The notes: generated by a model from the letters alone, not told the origin. Positions 1 through 10,117 are shown, counted from the first letter of the stretch. The stretch is DNA of 64,000 nucleotides from CAVVEC01 sp963747105 (GCA_963747105.1 CAVVEC010000005.1:1-64000); one strand, 5' to 3'. Made by a program: numbers and translations.

Positions 1-1
1 G

Positions 2-163
2 GGCATGCTTGTGGTTAATCTCGTAGACTCGGGTACAAGTGTGATGGTGTGGCGCGGCATGGCGAGCGGCAAGGTCGACGCGAACGCCAGCGCTGAAAAA
101 CACGACAAGAAGATCCACGAAGTTGTTCAGAAGATCTTCCGCAGCTACCCGCCCAAGGAATAG
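2..163 (+). CDS. DUF4136 domain protein, C-terminal end (partial)
   Basis: The reading frame is open from the window edge to a TAG at 161-163. It encodes 53 residues containing LVVNLVDSGT, VWRGMASGKV and a tail KIHEVVQKIFRSYPPKE. The pattern of a beta strand, VWRG, then an amphipathic helix ending in YPP is the usual end of DUF4136 proteins, which are small lipoproteins or periplasmic proteins of unknown function found in Bacteroidota and Acidobacteriota. The N-terminus and any lipobox lie outside the window. The family assignment is from recognition of the pattern, and the function is unknown. Confidence 0.6.
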   Translation, partial: GMLVVNLVDSGTSVMVWRGMASGKVDANASAEKHDKKIHEVVQKIFRSYPPKE

Positions 164-225
164 AGACGAGTCGAAGAAAGTCCGACAAGGCGCACCATAG
201 GAGTTCCGCCGCAAATTGGCGTTGT

Positions 226-541
226 TCAATTCATTAGGGATGTAACATACCATCCGAATGTGGCGAACAACGACTCGCTGTCGAGCAGGAGCACAGTTGG
301 TGTCCAGACCGCATTGAAGCGGTGGAACCATGCCGGATGTTCTTTAATGTGAGCTTTTACCGGAAGGAAATTTTGGCCGATGAATTCAGCAGTCTTCTGA
401 GCTTCATACGACTCGGCATCCGACCGAGCACAGGCTCCTCAGGCCCGGAGACGCGCTGAAGTCCAGCAAGATGGGGCGAAACTGCTCCTTCGCTGCGGCT
501 AGGGTCTGATCGATGTCCTTGCTCCAATTCACGCCCATCAT
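226..541 (-). pseudogene. Thioredoxin-like protein remnant
   Basis: From ATG at 541 the minus strand encodes MMGVNWSKDIDQTLAAAK, then ILLDFSASPG, and hits a stop. In a second frame from about position 440 the same protein continues with CARSDAESYEAQKTAEF, KAHIKEHPAWFHRF and WTPTVLLLDSE, ending at a TGA at 226-228. This is the layout of a thioredoxin-fold protein: the LLDFSA strand, a loop where a CxxC would be, and the WTPT cis-proline strand. At least one frameshift is needed near 430-445. The last third of the domain (the usual LDxxG-xxxxRxxGY part) is missing or scrambled after LLDSE. It may be a decayed gene or a real gene with sequence errors. Confidence 0.5.
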
Positions 542-572
542 TCGCCTGCTTAGAGAAATGTGTTGCTAGAAC

Positions 573-3500
573 TTAGAACTGCAGCTTGAGCGCCAGTTGG
601 ATCGAACGCGGGCCGCCGATCTGGTAGAGCGGATTGAGGCCGCCGTTGGCACCGCCGGAGCCGAGGCTGCTTGCCAGCGTCGCCGTCGAGTAGCCGAATA
701 GAGGACTGGTGAGGTTGTTGGTGGGCGGGCCGAAGTTGGGGTGGTTGAAGATGTTGAAGAACTCGCCCCGGAAGCGAAGCTGCATCCTCTCGGTCAGATG
801 AAATTGACGCTGGAAGGCGAGGTCCGCTTGCGCGGCTCCGAACCCACGGAGCACGTTGCGTCCGAAGTCGCCCTGCGTTCCGGTAGGCGGCGAGCAGAAC
901 GGTCCCTTGCCCGGTGCCTTGCAGCCCGGTCCGCCCTGGTTTGGCGTGTTATTCAGGGCTTTCCCTCCCGGATACTGCGACCCATAAAGATAGAAGGGTA
1001 TTCCGGGAAGAGTTTGGGCGCGGATACAGCGCGATACCGTCCGCAAACACGATTCCGCTGAGCACGTCGACCGGGGGAGCTGTTCTTGCGAAAATGAAAG
1101 CGTCAACTGACCAGCCACCCAATGCAGCGTGGGCAACGTTGTTCCATGCGGGCGACGGCACATTGTAAGTCACGCCTGCGGTGAATGAGTTACGGATGTC
1201 GAAGTCGGAGTTGCCGCGGTCAATGTTCGGATTTGCGACTGAGCTTGGCGTGTTGAGGTAGTTCGCGAATGCGTCCGTCGAGGCGATGTCGATGGAGTGC
1301 GACCACGTATAGGATGCCAGCGCCTGCAAGCCCTGCGACAAGCGCCGCTCGAGCTTGATTTGCATAGCCTGATAGTCCGAGGTCGCCGAGTTGGAGGTTA
1401 CGCCGATCAGGAAGAAATTCGAGTTTGGACTTATCAGATCTGTGTTGCGAAGCAGGTCGCGCCCAGCCGCTCCGATGTAGTTTAGAGAAACAGTCTGCCT
1501 ACTTCCCAGCGACTGCTCCCAGGCGACGTTCCACTCGTAGGTGCGCGGAAGGTCCAGATGTGGGTCGGCCACAAGAATGTCTTGGACGGGTGGGTTCGTT
1601 GTGATTACCGGTGGGACGGCGTCGTTTGGGCTTATGGGGAGGGCCACGCCTCCTAGGGGCTTGGATGCTGTGTATGGGAAGTAGTTGGTTACGCCTCCGA
1701 GCGGTCCCGAGCCAAGGTCGTAGAACATCCCGAATCCTCCCCGAAGCACGGAGCCCCAGTTTGGTCTTTCGCCAAGCTGGAGCGCGATTCCAACCCTGGG
1801 CGCGACATTTCCGTAAGTCGTGTCGTAAAGCGGAGTGCCGCGAGCGGCCAATGCGATCGTCGGCGGATCGTTCAGCCCGGTCACGGTGAAGGGCTGATTC
1901 GCCAGACTCTTGCCTTTCAGGGGCGGATTGAGTTCCCATCTCAGGCCGAAGGTCAGCGTTAATCGCGGAGTAACTTTCCAAGTATCTTGGCCGTAAAGTG
2001 AAAAGTTACGGGACAAAAGTGCGTCGTCCTGAAAAGCTTGCACCGACGCGAAGGAAGTCGTGCCTGAAACGGCGTACCCAGGGCACGGTGCGGGCGGCGC
2101 AGGGCACGCTACTCCTGAAAATTGTGCAAATTGCTCGTATTGGGCTCTGCTCTCGAAAGGTGAAAGCCAACGATAGTCCACTCCGAATTTCAACTGGTGG
2201 CTGCCTTTGACTACTGACAAATTGTCAATCAGATTTACCTGCCGCTGCTCGTCGGTCCCCGCCTTGCCCTCGCCGTATTCGCCGACACCCGGGATGTACA
2301 AGTAAAAGGCGCTGGCCGCGGGGGAGTATCCGGTTGGAAAGAGGAGCGACTCAGAGGGGGGCACAGCGCCGCCAAAGCTGTCCAAAATAAGTTTTTCGCT
2401 AACCCTCTGATTGCTGTAATTCGTCCGTATTTCGTTGCTGATGTGGCTCCGTATGAGCTCTGTGAGCCCAAGTGTCAATGTGTGTATCGAAGATGAAATG
2501 GGTTCTGTCTCGCTGAGAACTGTAAGTGGTGCAGCAAGGGGACCTCGGAGGTCGAAGTTGTTTGGTGAGTAATTGTAACGGCCAAAGAGATTGATCTTCG
2601 AATTGACGATTTGATCGAGGCGGATGCTGTAAGCGTTCACCGACGAAGGATTCGAGTAGCTGCCGTTAAACTGCGCGGTACCTCCGCCAAGTTCGTTCCC
2701 GTTCGCGATGGGATATGCAGCCAGATATGGCTGCACATTCGCGGCTGCCTGCTGCCGCGACGCATTATCTGGGACAACCGTTTCCTGGGTTGTCGGCTGG
2801 CGCAATCGCAGACCCTCGTAGGAGAAAAAGAAGAATGTCTTGTCTCTGATGATGGGGCCGCCGAAGACACCGCCGAAATCATTCTGCCGCTCCTCTGGGG
2901 TACGCAAGTGGTCGTAGCCTACGAACCAGTCGTTGGCGTCCAGGACATTGTTGCGGAAGTATTCGAACAGCGTCCCGTGAAACGCGTTCGTTCCAGAACG
3001 GGTTACGATTGAGATTTGGCCGCCGGGAGTGCGGCCGAATTCGGAAGCGAAGGAGGAAGTTTGCACGCGAAATTCCTGCATGGCATCGACAGAGACAAGG
3101 CTGTTCGTTCCGCCCTGAACACTCAGCGCGGGCAAGGATCCTCCTGCGGTCTGCGCCATCGGCTGATAGCCGGTGACACCAAAATTTGCGCTGACGCCGT
3201 CAATAGTGAAGTAGTTGGCGTCGGCACGTTGACCGTTCACGCTGAACTGGCCCTGATCGTCGAAAGCTGTTTGGGCTACGACCACGCCGGGTGTGAGCAT
3301 GATCAGCGTCTGAAAGGTTCGGCCATTCAGCGGAATATTATCGGCAAAGGTGCGATCCACCACAGTGCTCACGGTGCCGTCGGTCGTGTTTACGTTGACC
3401 GTATTGCCCTGAACGGTAATGGTCTCAGAGGCAGAACCAACATCGAGCTTGAAATTCTGCTCCAGATTGTCCTGCACATTGACGGTAATTCCGGTCAGGC

Positions 3501-3631
3501 GGACGAGCTTGAATCCGCTCTTTTCTACTTCCATCCGATAATGGCCAGGGCGCACGCTCGCGAAGCTATAAAAGCCGGTGGTTGCAGTTGCAACCTCGCT
3601 TTGAGCACCGCGATCTGTGTCAATCAGATGG
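573..3631 (-). pseudogene. TonB-dependent receptor, main part, interrupted by an IS110-family element
   Basis: This is the larger part of an outer-membrane receptor gene whose first codons lie at 5277-5440 on the other side of an IS. It encodes the end of a carboxypeptidase-regulatory-like domain (TTGFYSFASVRPGHY), a plug with IPLNGRTFQTLIMLTPGV and YFTIDGVSANFG, and a long beta-barrel ending in LALKLQF with a terminal Phe. That architecture is typical of the large acidobacterial TonB-dependent receptors for oligosaccharides or other polymers. One frameshift is needed near 1020, where the frame ending at 949 passes to the frame ending at 573. Removing 3632-5276 joins the two parts in frame (RLP-HLIDTDRG), so the IS is the disrupting event. 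Confidence 0.85.
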
Positions 3632-3632
3632 G

Positions 3633-3647
3633 ATGAGAAGGCCGGTC
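3633..3647 (+). repeat. Left terminal inverted repeat of the IS110-family element
   Basis: The sequence ATGAGAAGGCCGGTC lies one base inside the inferred left end. Its exact reverse complement is found at 5262-5276. Confidence 0.9.
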
Positions 3648-3716
3648 TCCGGCGGGATGCGATACGCTCCCAAGTTATCGACGCGCTCGAAGCGCAAAAG
3701 ATAAAGGAGACCGGCA

Positions 3717-4823
3717 ATGAAGAAGATTAGCACTGCAGAGGCGAAGCAGATCAGAAATTGTGCAGAGCAGAAGCTGACCATCGGTTTGGACCTGGGAGAT
3801 CGTTCGAGCTGGTATTGCGTGCTGGATGAGACTGGGAGCGTGCGGTTGGAGCAACGAGTAAGCACGACTCCGAAAGCGATGAAGGAAGCGTTCGGGGGCA
3901 TGCCGCGCAGCCGGATCGCGCTGGAGACGGGCATGCATTCGCCGTGGGTAAGTCGACTGCTAAGCGAGTTGGGGCACGAAGTGATCGTGGCGCATGCCCG
4001 CAACGTGCGCTTGATCGGGGAGAGTCGCAAGAAGGACGATCGGCTGGATGCCAGGACGCTGGCTCGGTTGGCGCGCATCGATCCGCAGCTGTTGTGTCCG
4101 GTGAAGCATCGCAGCGCGAGAGCGCAGGCGGACTTGACGGTGATCCGGGCGCGAGCCGGACTGGTACGCGCACGGACGGCGCTGGTGAACACGGCGCGCG
4201 GTCTGGCCAAGAGTTACGGGGAGCGGTTGCGCGGGTGCAACGCGCGCAATATGAACCCGGAGAAAGCCGAAGGCTTGAGCCCAGAGCTGCAGATCGCGCT
4301 GCAGCCGTTGCTGGCCGCCATCGAATCGTTGAGTGAGCGCATCCGCGAGTACAACCAGCAGATCGAGCAGTTGGCGGAGAGTCGCTATCCGCCAGTGGCG
4401 TTGCTGAAGCAGGTGAAGGGAGTCGGTACGCTGATCGCGCTGACCTTCCTGCTGACGCTGGAAGATGCGCATCGCTTCCGCAAGAGTCGCGACGTGGGCT
4501 GCTACCTTGGGCTGCAGCCCGGACGCAGAAACTCCGGGCAGAGCGAACCGCAGATGCACATCAGCAAGGAAGGCGATCCCTATCTGCGAACGCTGCTGGT
4601 GCAGGGTGCGCACCACATACTGGGGCCGTTCGGGGCGGACAGCGATCTGCGACGCTGGGGTCTGAAGCTGGCCGAGCGGGGCGGGAAGAACGGGAAGAAA
4701 CGAGCGGTGATTGCGACCGCACGAAAGCTAGCAGTGTTGCTGCATCACCTGTGGGTCAGTGGAGAAGTGTACGAACCATTGCACAATAGCAATCAGCTGG
4801 TACCAGTATCAGCAGCGGCGTAG
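3717..4823 (+). CDS. IS110-family DEDD transposase/recombinase
   Basis: The 368-residue protein has the two IS110 domains. The RuvC-like DEDD domain shows TIGLDLGDRS (Asp about 25), ALETGMHS (Glu about 70) and KKDDRLDARTLA (Asp about 108 and 111). The C-terminal Transposase_20 domain shows VKGVGTLIALTFLL and YLGLQPGRRNSGQS, with the likely nucleophilic Ser around residue 274. IS110 enzymes recombine a circular donor with a target under guidance of an element-encoded bridge RNA. The start follows AAGGAGACCGGCA, a good ribosome binding site. The gene is complete and without shifts, so the element may be active. It reads opposite to the receptor gene it interrupts. Confidence 0.95.
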   Translation: MKKISTAEAKQIRNCAEQKLTIGLDLGDRSSWYCVLDETGSVRLEQRVSTTPKAMKEAFGGMPRSRIALETGMHSPWVSRLLSELGHEVIVAHARNVRLIGESRKKDDRLDARTLARLARIDPQLLCPVKHRSARAQADLTVIRARAGLVRARTALVNTARGLAKSYGERLRGCNARNMNPEKAEGLSPELQIALQPLLAAIESLSERIREYNQQIEQLAESRYPPVALLKQVKGVGTLIALTFLLTLEDAHRFRKSRDVGCYLGLQPGRRNSGQSEPQMHISKEGDPYLRTLLVQGAHHILGPFGADSDLRRWGLKLAERGGKNGKKRAVIATARKLAVLLHHLWVSGEVYEPLHNSNQLVPVSAAA

Positions 4824-4889
4824 TGTAGACAGAGTGGCAGCGTAGTGCAGACAGAGGGAAGGTGTGCGAAAGGGAAACTTCAAATCCCC

Positions 4890-5235
4890 GCGCCGAGTTT
4901 CGGTGACTGCGTTAATCGCCTGGCCCACTTCCATGTTGGAGATGGAAGAGAGGTCGCCAATCAGGTGGCAGCACCGGCTGAAACGAGAACACCCAACTGG
5001 CACCGAGCGCAGAATCGCTCACGGAGAGTGCGGATGGAAGGGTGGCGGCAGTAGCGGCGGACGGGTCTTGGAGTCAACCCCGACTGGGTCCCAGAGTGAG
5101 GGCTTTCTTTCTTCCCGGCGGAATGGTCGCCGAGCGGTCCTCGCCGTCAAGGGTTCGCTGGCGCCGCAAAGAACGCGCCCTTGACCGCTCCGGGCCGCCC
5201 GGCACACCGCTCCGCCATGAAGAAAGAAAGGAGAA
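4890..5235 (+). ncRNA. Candidate bridge RNA (seekRNA) of the IS110-family element
   Basis: The 450 bp after the transposase holds no convincing gene but folds strongly. Domain 1: 4897-4901, 4902-4905 and 4907-4910 pair with 4980-4984, 4972-4975 and 4968-4971. They enclose an internal loop that is capped by a 7 bp hairpin (4928-4934 with 4942-4948). The 3' side of that loop, CAATCAGGTGG at 4958-4968, matches the left genomic flank CAATCAGATGG (3621-3631) at 10 of 11 bases, the mismatch allowing a G-T wobble. The 5' side contains TCGCCT (4916-4921), complementary to AGGCGA in the right flank (5280-5285). Domain 2: a 12 bp stem 5103-5114/5219-5230 with inner stems 5117-5122/5211-5216 and 5146-5153/5178-5185, possibly the donor loop. 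RNA ends are not known and expression is inferred. Confidence 0.6.
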
Positions 5236-5261
5236 AAACAAGCAAGATCCCACTTGACACC

Positions 5262-5276
5262 GACCGGCCTTCTCAT
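5262..5276 (-). repeat. Right terminal inverted repeat of the IS110-family element
   Basis: This is the exact reverse complement of the repeat at 3633-3647. It lies at the inferred right end of the element. Confidence 0.9.
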
Positions 5277-5440
5277 GGAAGGCGAATTATAGCGCTGGGC
5301 ACGACAGCGCCCGTCGGATCGGTGACAGAACCGTAGATCGTGCCAGTCTCCGTTTGGCCACGTGCGGGCGAGAAAATACCCGCGACAATGAAGAAAACAA
5401 TTGGGAGAACGACTGTGCGAGAGCTGGGCCTCCGAGTCAT
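5277..5440 (-). pseudogene. TonB-dependent receptor, N-terminal part cut off by the IS
   Basis: From ATG at 5440 the minus strand encodes MTRRPSSRTVVLPIVFFI and VAGIFSPARGQ, a classical signal peptide. The mature start TETGTIYGSVTDPTGAVVP follows, the first strands of a carboxypeptidase-regulatory-like domain. The frame runs into the IS after AIIRLP. An upstream TTG at 5473 is in frame, but AGGGG six bases before the ATG favours 5440. These are the missing first residues of the receptor at 573-3631. The receptor promoter should lie in 5441-5576, shared with the divergent sensor kinase. Confidence 0.8.
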
Positions 5441-5576
5441 GACGTGCCCCTGAAACCGTGTCTTTAGGAACAATCATGATAGCCCCCCGGAACGGCGTCG
5501 ACTGTTAATTTTTTCGATGTTCAATATCACTGCGTGCGACGACGAAGAGGGCACAAACTGCGATAACTGGGCTAAG

Positions 5577-8500
5577 ATGTATTTCCATATGGGGAAGACC
5601 CGCACGCAAGGGATTCTCTCGCTGGCGATCCTGCTGGCGTGCTGCGCTTGTGCTTTCGCATTAGATCCCTCGCTTGACATCAGCCAGTACGCGCACACCT
5701 CATGGAAGGTTCGCGACGGGTTTACAAAGGGCACGATTTATTCGATTGCACAGACGCCGGATGGTTACCTGTGGCTGGCCACTGAATTTGGCCTTTATCG
5801 ATTCGATGGTGTGCGCGTTGTCCCGTGGCAACCGCCGCCTGGTCAGAAACTTCCCAGCGACACCATCTTCAGGGTCCTGGTTGGGCGTGACGGAACGCTA
5901 TGGATCGGGACTACCAAGGGACTTGCTAGCTGGAAGGACGGCAGGCTGACAACATACCCGGAAATGGCCGGGCAGGCGGTTGGCCGGTTGGTTGAAGACC
6001 GGGAGGGCACGATATGGGCTGGCACCACAGCTACGCCTTCTCCCGGACAACTCTGCGCCATTCGAAACGGGAGCGTCCAGTGCGAAGGCAAGAATGGAAC
6101 TTTCGCAACCGGGATTTCAGGTTTGTATGAAGATACAAAGGGGATTTTGTGGGTAGGGCTAGAGAATGGGTTCTGGCGCTGGAAGCCAGGAGCGTCGGAA
6201 TTCTTTTCGGTTCCAGGGCAGCAGAATTTCATCCGAGCTTTTGCTGAGTCCGATGAAGGTGCTCTGCTGATCGGCGCTCGCGATGGAATCAAGCAACTCG
6301 TGAACGGCCGGGTCGAGACGTATAGGCTCCCTGGGCCGCCACTGGAGTTCCAAGTTACCCAGTTGCTGCGGGACCATGACGGTAGCCTGTGGGTCGGAAC
6401 TTTCGACCAGGGTCTGCTCCATCTGCATCAAGGAAAAACCGATGTTTTTACCGAGGGCGATGGCCTTAGCAGCAACGTCATTGAGCGTCTTTTTGAGGAT
6501 CGGGAAGGTAGCATATGGGTTCCCACATTTGAGGGACTGGAGCGCTTTCGCCCGTACGCCGTCCCGACTTTATCGGTGAGACAGGGCCTAGCGGGTACCG
6601 TTGCATGGTCGGTTCTGGCAGAAAAGGACGGTAGCGTTTGGATCGGAACTATGAACGGCTTGAGCAGATGGCAGGGCGGCCAGGTCTCAGTCTTCGGCCA
6701 TGGCGAGGGCGCTCGCAATCCTGATGGAAAACTGAACGGCCTGTTGGCCACTTCTCTTTTTGAGGACAGCAGTGGCCGCGTTTGGGTCGGCACGAGGGAC
6801 GCGGAATTTGGGTACCTGGAGAACAGCAGATTCGTTCCAGCGTTGCGGGACCTCCCGAACGGAGTGACCGACGTCGTAGAACTCAGTCCAGGACACATGT
6901 GGATCACCGCCGGGACCGCCGGTCTGTTCCACTTATTTAAGGGAAAGGTGATTCAACGGATCCCTTGGGCTGGACTCGGACATTCGGACTTCGCGTCTCC
7001 AATGGTGGCAGACCCTTCGAGACAGGGCATCTGGCTGGGATTTTATCGTGGAGGCGTCGCCTATTTCGCAGATGGCGGACTCCGAGAATCGTACTCTGCG
7101 AGTCACGGCATCGGCGAAGACCACGTTACGCAGCTTCGCTTCGGGTCGCGCGGCGCACTCTGGGCCGCTACACAAGGCGGGCTCAGTCGAATAAAGGACG
7201 GTCATGTTTCGACGCTGACGAGTAGGAATGGACTGCCATGCGACACGGTCAACTGGAGCATGGAGGACGATGATCACTCGACGTGGCTCTACATGCCGTG
7301 CGGACTCATGCGGATCTCCCGAAGCGAAATGGATGGGTGGGCCGCCGACACGACGAGAACAGTAAAATTCGCACTTTTCGACGCATCCGACGGGGTGCGG
7401 AGCCACTCCGCGGCCGGGGGATACAGGCCACTTGTGACAAAGTCGCCGGATGGAAAGATTTGGTTCGCAGCTCTTGACGGCGTCAGCGTCATCGATCCGC
7501 ATCATCTTCCATTCAACAAACTGCCGCCTCCGGTCCACATCGAGAAGATCACCGCCGATGACAAGACTTATGATGTCTCGAACGGCATGCGGCTTGCCGG
7601 CGGCCGTCCGCAACCTGGACATCGACTACACGGCGCTGAGCCTGGTCGTGCCGGAGAAAGTGCGTTTCCGCGTCAAACTCGAAGGCCAGGACAAGGACTG
7701 GAGAGAGCTGGTCAACGTTCGCCACGTGGAGTACACGAACCTGCCGCCGAAGCATTACCGGTTTCGCGTCCTTGCCTGCAACAACAGCGGCGTGTGGAAC
7801 GAAGAAGGCGCGGCGCTGGATTTCGTGATCCCTCCGCTGTGGTACCAGACGAACTGGTTCCGTGCGGCATGCGTGGCGGCATTTCTGGCGATGATCTGGG
7901 GAATATATGAACTGCGAGTGCGGCAACTGGCGGCGCAGTTCAACATGCGTCTGGAAGAGCGGGTAGCCGAACGCACACGGGTTGCTCGCGACCTCCACGA
8001 CACGCTCTTGCAGAGCTTTCAGGCACTCTTGCCAAGTCTTCAGGCCGGCATCAACATGTTAGCGGCACGTCCGGCTGACGCTCGTAAAGTGCTTGAAGCT
8101 ACTGCGGATCATGCGTCTCAAGCGATCGCTGAGGGCCGGGATGCGGTGCAAGGTTTGCGCATGTCGACGGTCGAGAAGAATGATCTTGCGATAGCCATTC
8201 GGACGGTTGGGGAAGAACTCGCTTCTGCTGCGAGCACTCAGCCCTCGCCCAACTTCAACGTGGTTGTGGAAGGAGCATCTCGCAATCTGCATCCGATCCT
8301 GCGCGACGAAGTTTACCGGCTTGCGGTGGAGGCGTTGCGCAATGCGTTCCGGCACGCGGCGGCGCAAAACGTCGAAGTGGAAATCCGTTACGACGAAAAG
8401 TATTTCCGGCTCCGCGTTCGGGATGACGGGAAAGGAATTCCCTCCGACGTGCTCAGCGGAGACGGCCGTGAGGGGCATTACGGCTTGCCGGGTATGAGGG

Positions 8501-8679
8501 AACGAGCGAAACTCGTAGGCGGTAAGCTAGCGATCTGGACTGAACTGGATGGCGGTACGGAAATCGAGCTCAATATTCCAGGAGCGAGAGCGTACGTAAA
8601 ATCCACGCGGACCTTCTGGCATTTTGGCAAGCGGTCCGCGACAGATACAGATGAGAAGGAACCGATAGAACGTGAGTGA
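5577..8679 (+). CDS. Two-component regulator propeller sensor histidine kinase (frameshifted)
   Basis: This is a membrane sensor kinase of about 1,030 residues. After a signal peptide (QGILSLAILLACCACAFA) come repeated propeller blades of the form DGTLWIGTTKGLASW, WVGTFDQGLLH and WIGTMNGLSRW, then a Y_Y_Y domain, one transmembrane helix (AACVAAFLAMIWGIYEL), a HisKA_3 box ARDLHDTLLQSF with the phospho-His, and a HATPase with RDDGKGIP and GLPGMRERA. A one-base shift near 7600 separates the propeller frame (open to 7910) from the kinase frame (open to 8679). It is probably a sequence error because both halves are well conserved. The gene overlaps the response regulator by 8 bp and is divergent from the TonB receptor, so it may control polymer uptake. 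Confidence 0.85.
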
Positions 8680-9304
8680 GAGGTCAGCTCAAATCCGGAT
8701 TCTTGCAGTTGACGATCATGTTCTCGTACGGCAGGGCATATCTGTACTCATCAGCACTGAACCTGATTTGACTCTGGTTGCCGAGGCTTCGAACGGCCGC
8801 GAGGCGATCAAACAGTTCCGTGCGCATCTTCCGGATGTCACGATTATGGACTTGCAAATGCCGGAGATGAACGGCCTCGATGCGATCATCGCAATTCGGG
8901 CAGAATTTCCCGATGCTAAGATCATTGTGCTGACGACCTACAAGGGTGATGTACAGATTCTTCGCGCCCTCAAAGCAGGAGCACGAGGTTACCTACTCAA
9001 AAATACGATTCACAAGGAACTCACAGAAACAATCCGAGCGGTTCATGCCGGAAGGAAGGCGCTTTCTCCCGAAGCGTCGTACGAAATCGCCGAGCATGCG
9101 ACCGATGACGCTCTGACGCCGGCAGAAATCAACGTGCTCCGCTTGATCGCAGCGGGCAATGCCAACAAGCAGATCGCCGATCAGCTCTCGATCACTGAGG
9201 AGACCGTCAAGGGGCGAGTCAAGAATATCCTTTCTAAATTGGGCGCCAACGACCGAACGCAGGCGGCGATGATCGGGTTGAAAAGAGGCATCATCGAGCT
9301 GTAG
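8672..9304 (+). CDS. NarL/FixJ-family response regulator
   Basis: The 210-residue protein has a receiver domain with VDDH, the phospho-acceptor Asp60 in IMDLQMPEMNG, the switch Thr in LTTYKG and a Lys in the LKAGARGYLLK segment. A C-terminal LuxR-type helix-turn-helix follows (LTPAEINVLRLIAAG, NKQIADQLSITEETVKGRV). Translation probably starts at GTG 8672, inside the end of the kinase gene, so the two are translationally coupled and form a cognate pair. It is a DNA-binding transcription factor. Its targets are not visible here, though the divergent TonB receptor is a reasonable guess. Confidence 0.93.
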   Translation: MSERSAQIRILAVDDHVLVRQGISVLISTEPDLTLVAEASNGREAIKQFRAHLPDVTIMDLQMPEMNGLDAIIAIRAEFPDAKIIVLTTYKGDVQILRALKAGARGYLLKNTIHKELTETIRAVHAGRKALSPEASYEIAEHATDDALTPAEINVLRLIAAGNANKQIADQLSITEETVKGRVKNILSKLGANDRTQAAMIGLKRGIIEL

Positions 9305-9421
9305 TTCCCACCAAGTCGCCTCCTCGTCCGAATTCCAAAACTCTAAAGAGTGAAGATCTAACTCTTTTTGGGCTTCCGATAGGGTTTCAGAACAGCCGAA
9401 AATAGCAATGTACTGCGGAAA

Positions 9422-9829
9422 GTGCGTTCTTTGCGACGCCTCTATTCAACATTCGCTGGCGGTTGGCCCGGCACAGGGTTGCTCCTGATGCGCGTGGTTG
9501 CGGGCTCGGCGCTAGTCGTACGCGCCGGCTTAACCCTGCGGAGCGATCCACCACCGATGAATGTGACGATTCCCGCCATACTCTTGCTGGGAGCGGGAAT
9601 CCTGTTAATCGCAGGCTTATGGACACCTATCGCCGGAGTCTCGGTTGCCCTGACTGAAGTCTGGAAGATGCTCATGCTACCCGGCGATAAGTGGCTTTGG
9701 CTGATGTTGGGAACCGCCGCTGCCGCCCTGGCAATGTTAGGACCGGGTTTATGGTCGGTCGATGCTCGCCTTTATGGCTGGAAACGTCTCGAACCCACAC
9801 CTCGCAAGAAAAATTCTAACCTCCGTTAA
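9422..9829 (+). CDS. DoxX-like membrane protein
   Basis: The 135-residue protein has four hydrophobic segments (around TGLLLMRVVAGSALVV, IPAILLLGAGILLIAGLW, ISGVSVALTEVWKMLM-like and LMLGTAAAALAMLGPG). It ends with a short basic tail, as in DoxX/DUF4149-like inner-membrane proteins. GPGLWSVDARLYGWKR near the end is the characteristic DoxX C-terminal motif seen in many acidobacterial homologues. The start at GTG 9422 is tentative. It follows the response regulator by 117 bp and may be co-transcribed. The molecular role is not established; DoxX-family members have been tied to redox stress in other bacteria. Confidence 0.65.
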   Translation: MRSLRRLYSTFAGGWPGTGLLLMRVVAGSALVVRAGLTLRSDPPPMNVTIPAILLLGAGILLIAGLWTPIAGVSVALTEVWKMLMLPGDKWLWLMLGTAAAALAMLGPGLWSVDARLYGWKRLEPTPRKKNSNLR

Positions 9830-10000
9830 GAACAGCCAAAATGACTAGATTTCTTTAGCTCAAAAGTAGGGTGTTCTTTGCCTCCCAAAGAGTTTGCACC
9901 TTCCTCGATATAGGCTTTCCAGAAAACGAATCGAGTTGCACAATGGCTCACGTCAAGAACAAAGCTGTAAAGGTTCGGCACTAGGATTTAGGAGATTGTC

Positions 10001-10117
10001 ATGGCAAAAGTAATTGAGTTCTACATACCTAAGAGCTTTCGGAAACTAAGAGCAGTGGCTCAGCCGCAACTCGGAAAAATCATCGAGTTTTGCTCACAAA
10101 CGAAGAGATCAGCCTAG
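10001..10117 (+). CDS. Small protein of 38 residues, acidobacterial type
   Basis: ATG at 10001 follows AGGAG with seven bases spacing. It opens a frame of 38 codons, MAKVIEFYIPKSFRKLR and then QPQLGKIIEFCSQTKRSA, stopping at TAG 10115-10117. The two copies of the KVIEFY / KIIEFC motif and the Lys/Arg-rich ends give it a protein-like character. I recall similar very short basic proteins next to regulators in acidobacterial genomes, but I cannot check this. There is no domain and no known function. Confidence 0.5.
   Translation: MAKVIEFYIPKSFRKLRAVAQPQLGKIIEFCSQTKRSA

Larger units (their letters stand above)
3632..5276 (+). mobile_element. IS110-family insertion sequence (IS1111-group-like layout)
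   Basis: This 1,645 bp element is bounded by a perfect 15 bp inverted repeat (ATGAGAAGGCCGGTC at 3633-3647 and its complement at 5262-5276). It carries one DEDD transposase gene with about 85 bp of non-coding DNA before it and about 450 bp after it. Excising it restores the reading frame of the interrupted TonB receptor exactly. No target duplication is needed to explain the join. The boundary is ambiguous by one or two bases because the pre-insertion target has a run of G. A long downstream non-coding region together with inverted repeats near the ends fits the IS1111 group better than classical IS110. Confidence 0.9.

Noticed and set aside
3649..3661. Similarity of CCGGCGGGATG inside the left IS end to CCGGCGGAATG at 5115-5125 as a donor guide of the bridge RNA
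   Set aside because: It lies about 17 bases inside the end, too far from the recombination point, and the sequence is low in complexity. I could not identify donor guides with confidence.
5019..5477. Minus-strand frame of 152 residues across the right end of the IS110-family element
   Set aside because: It is open by chance over structured, GC-rich non-coding sequence and has no protein features.
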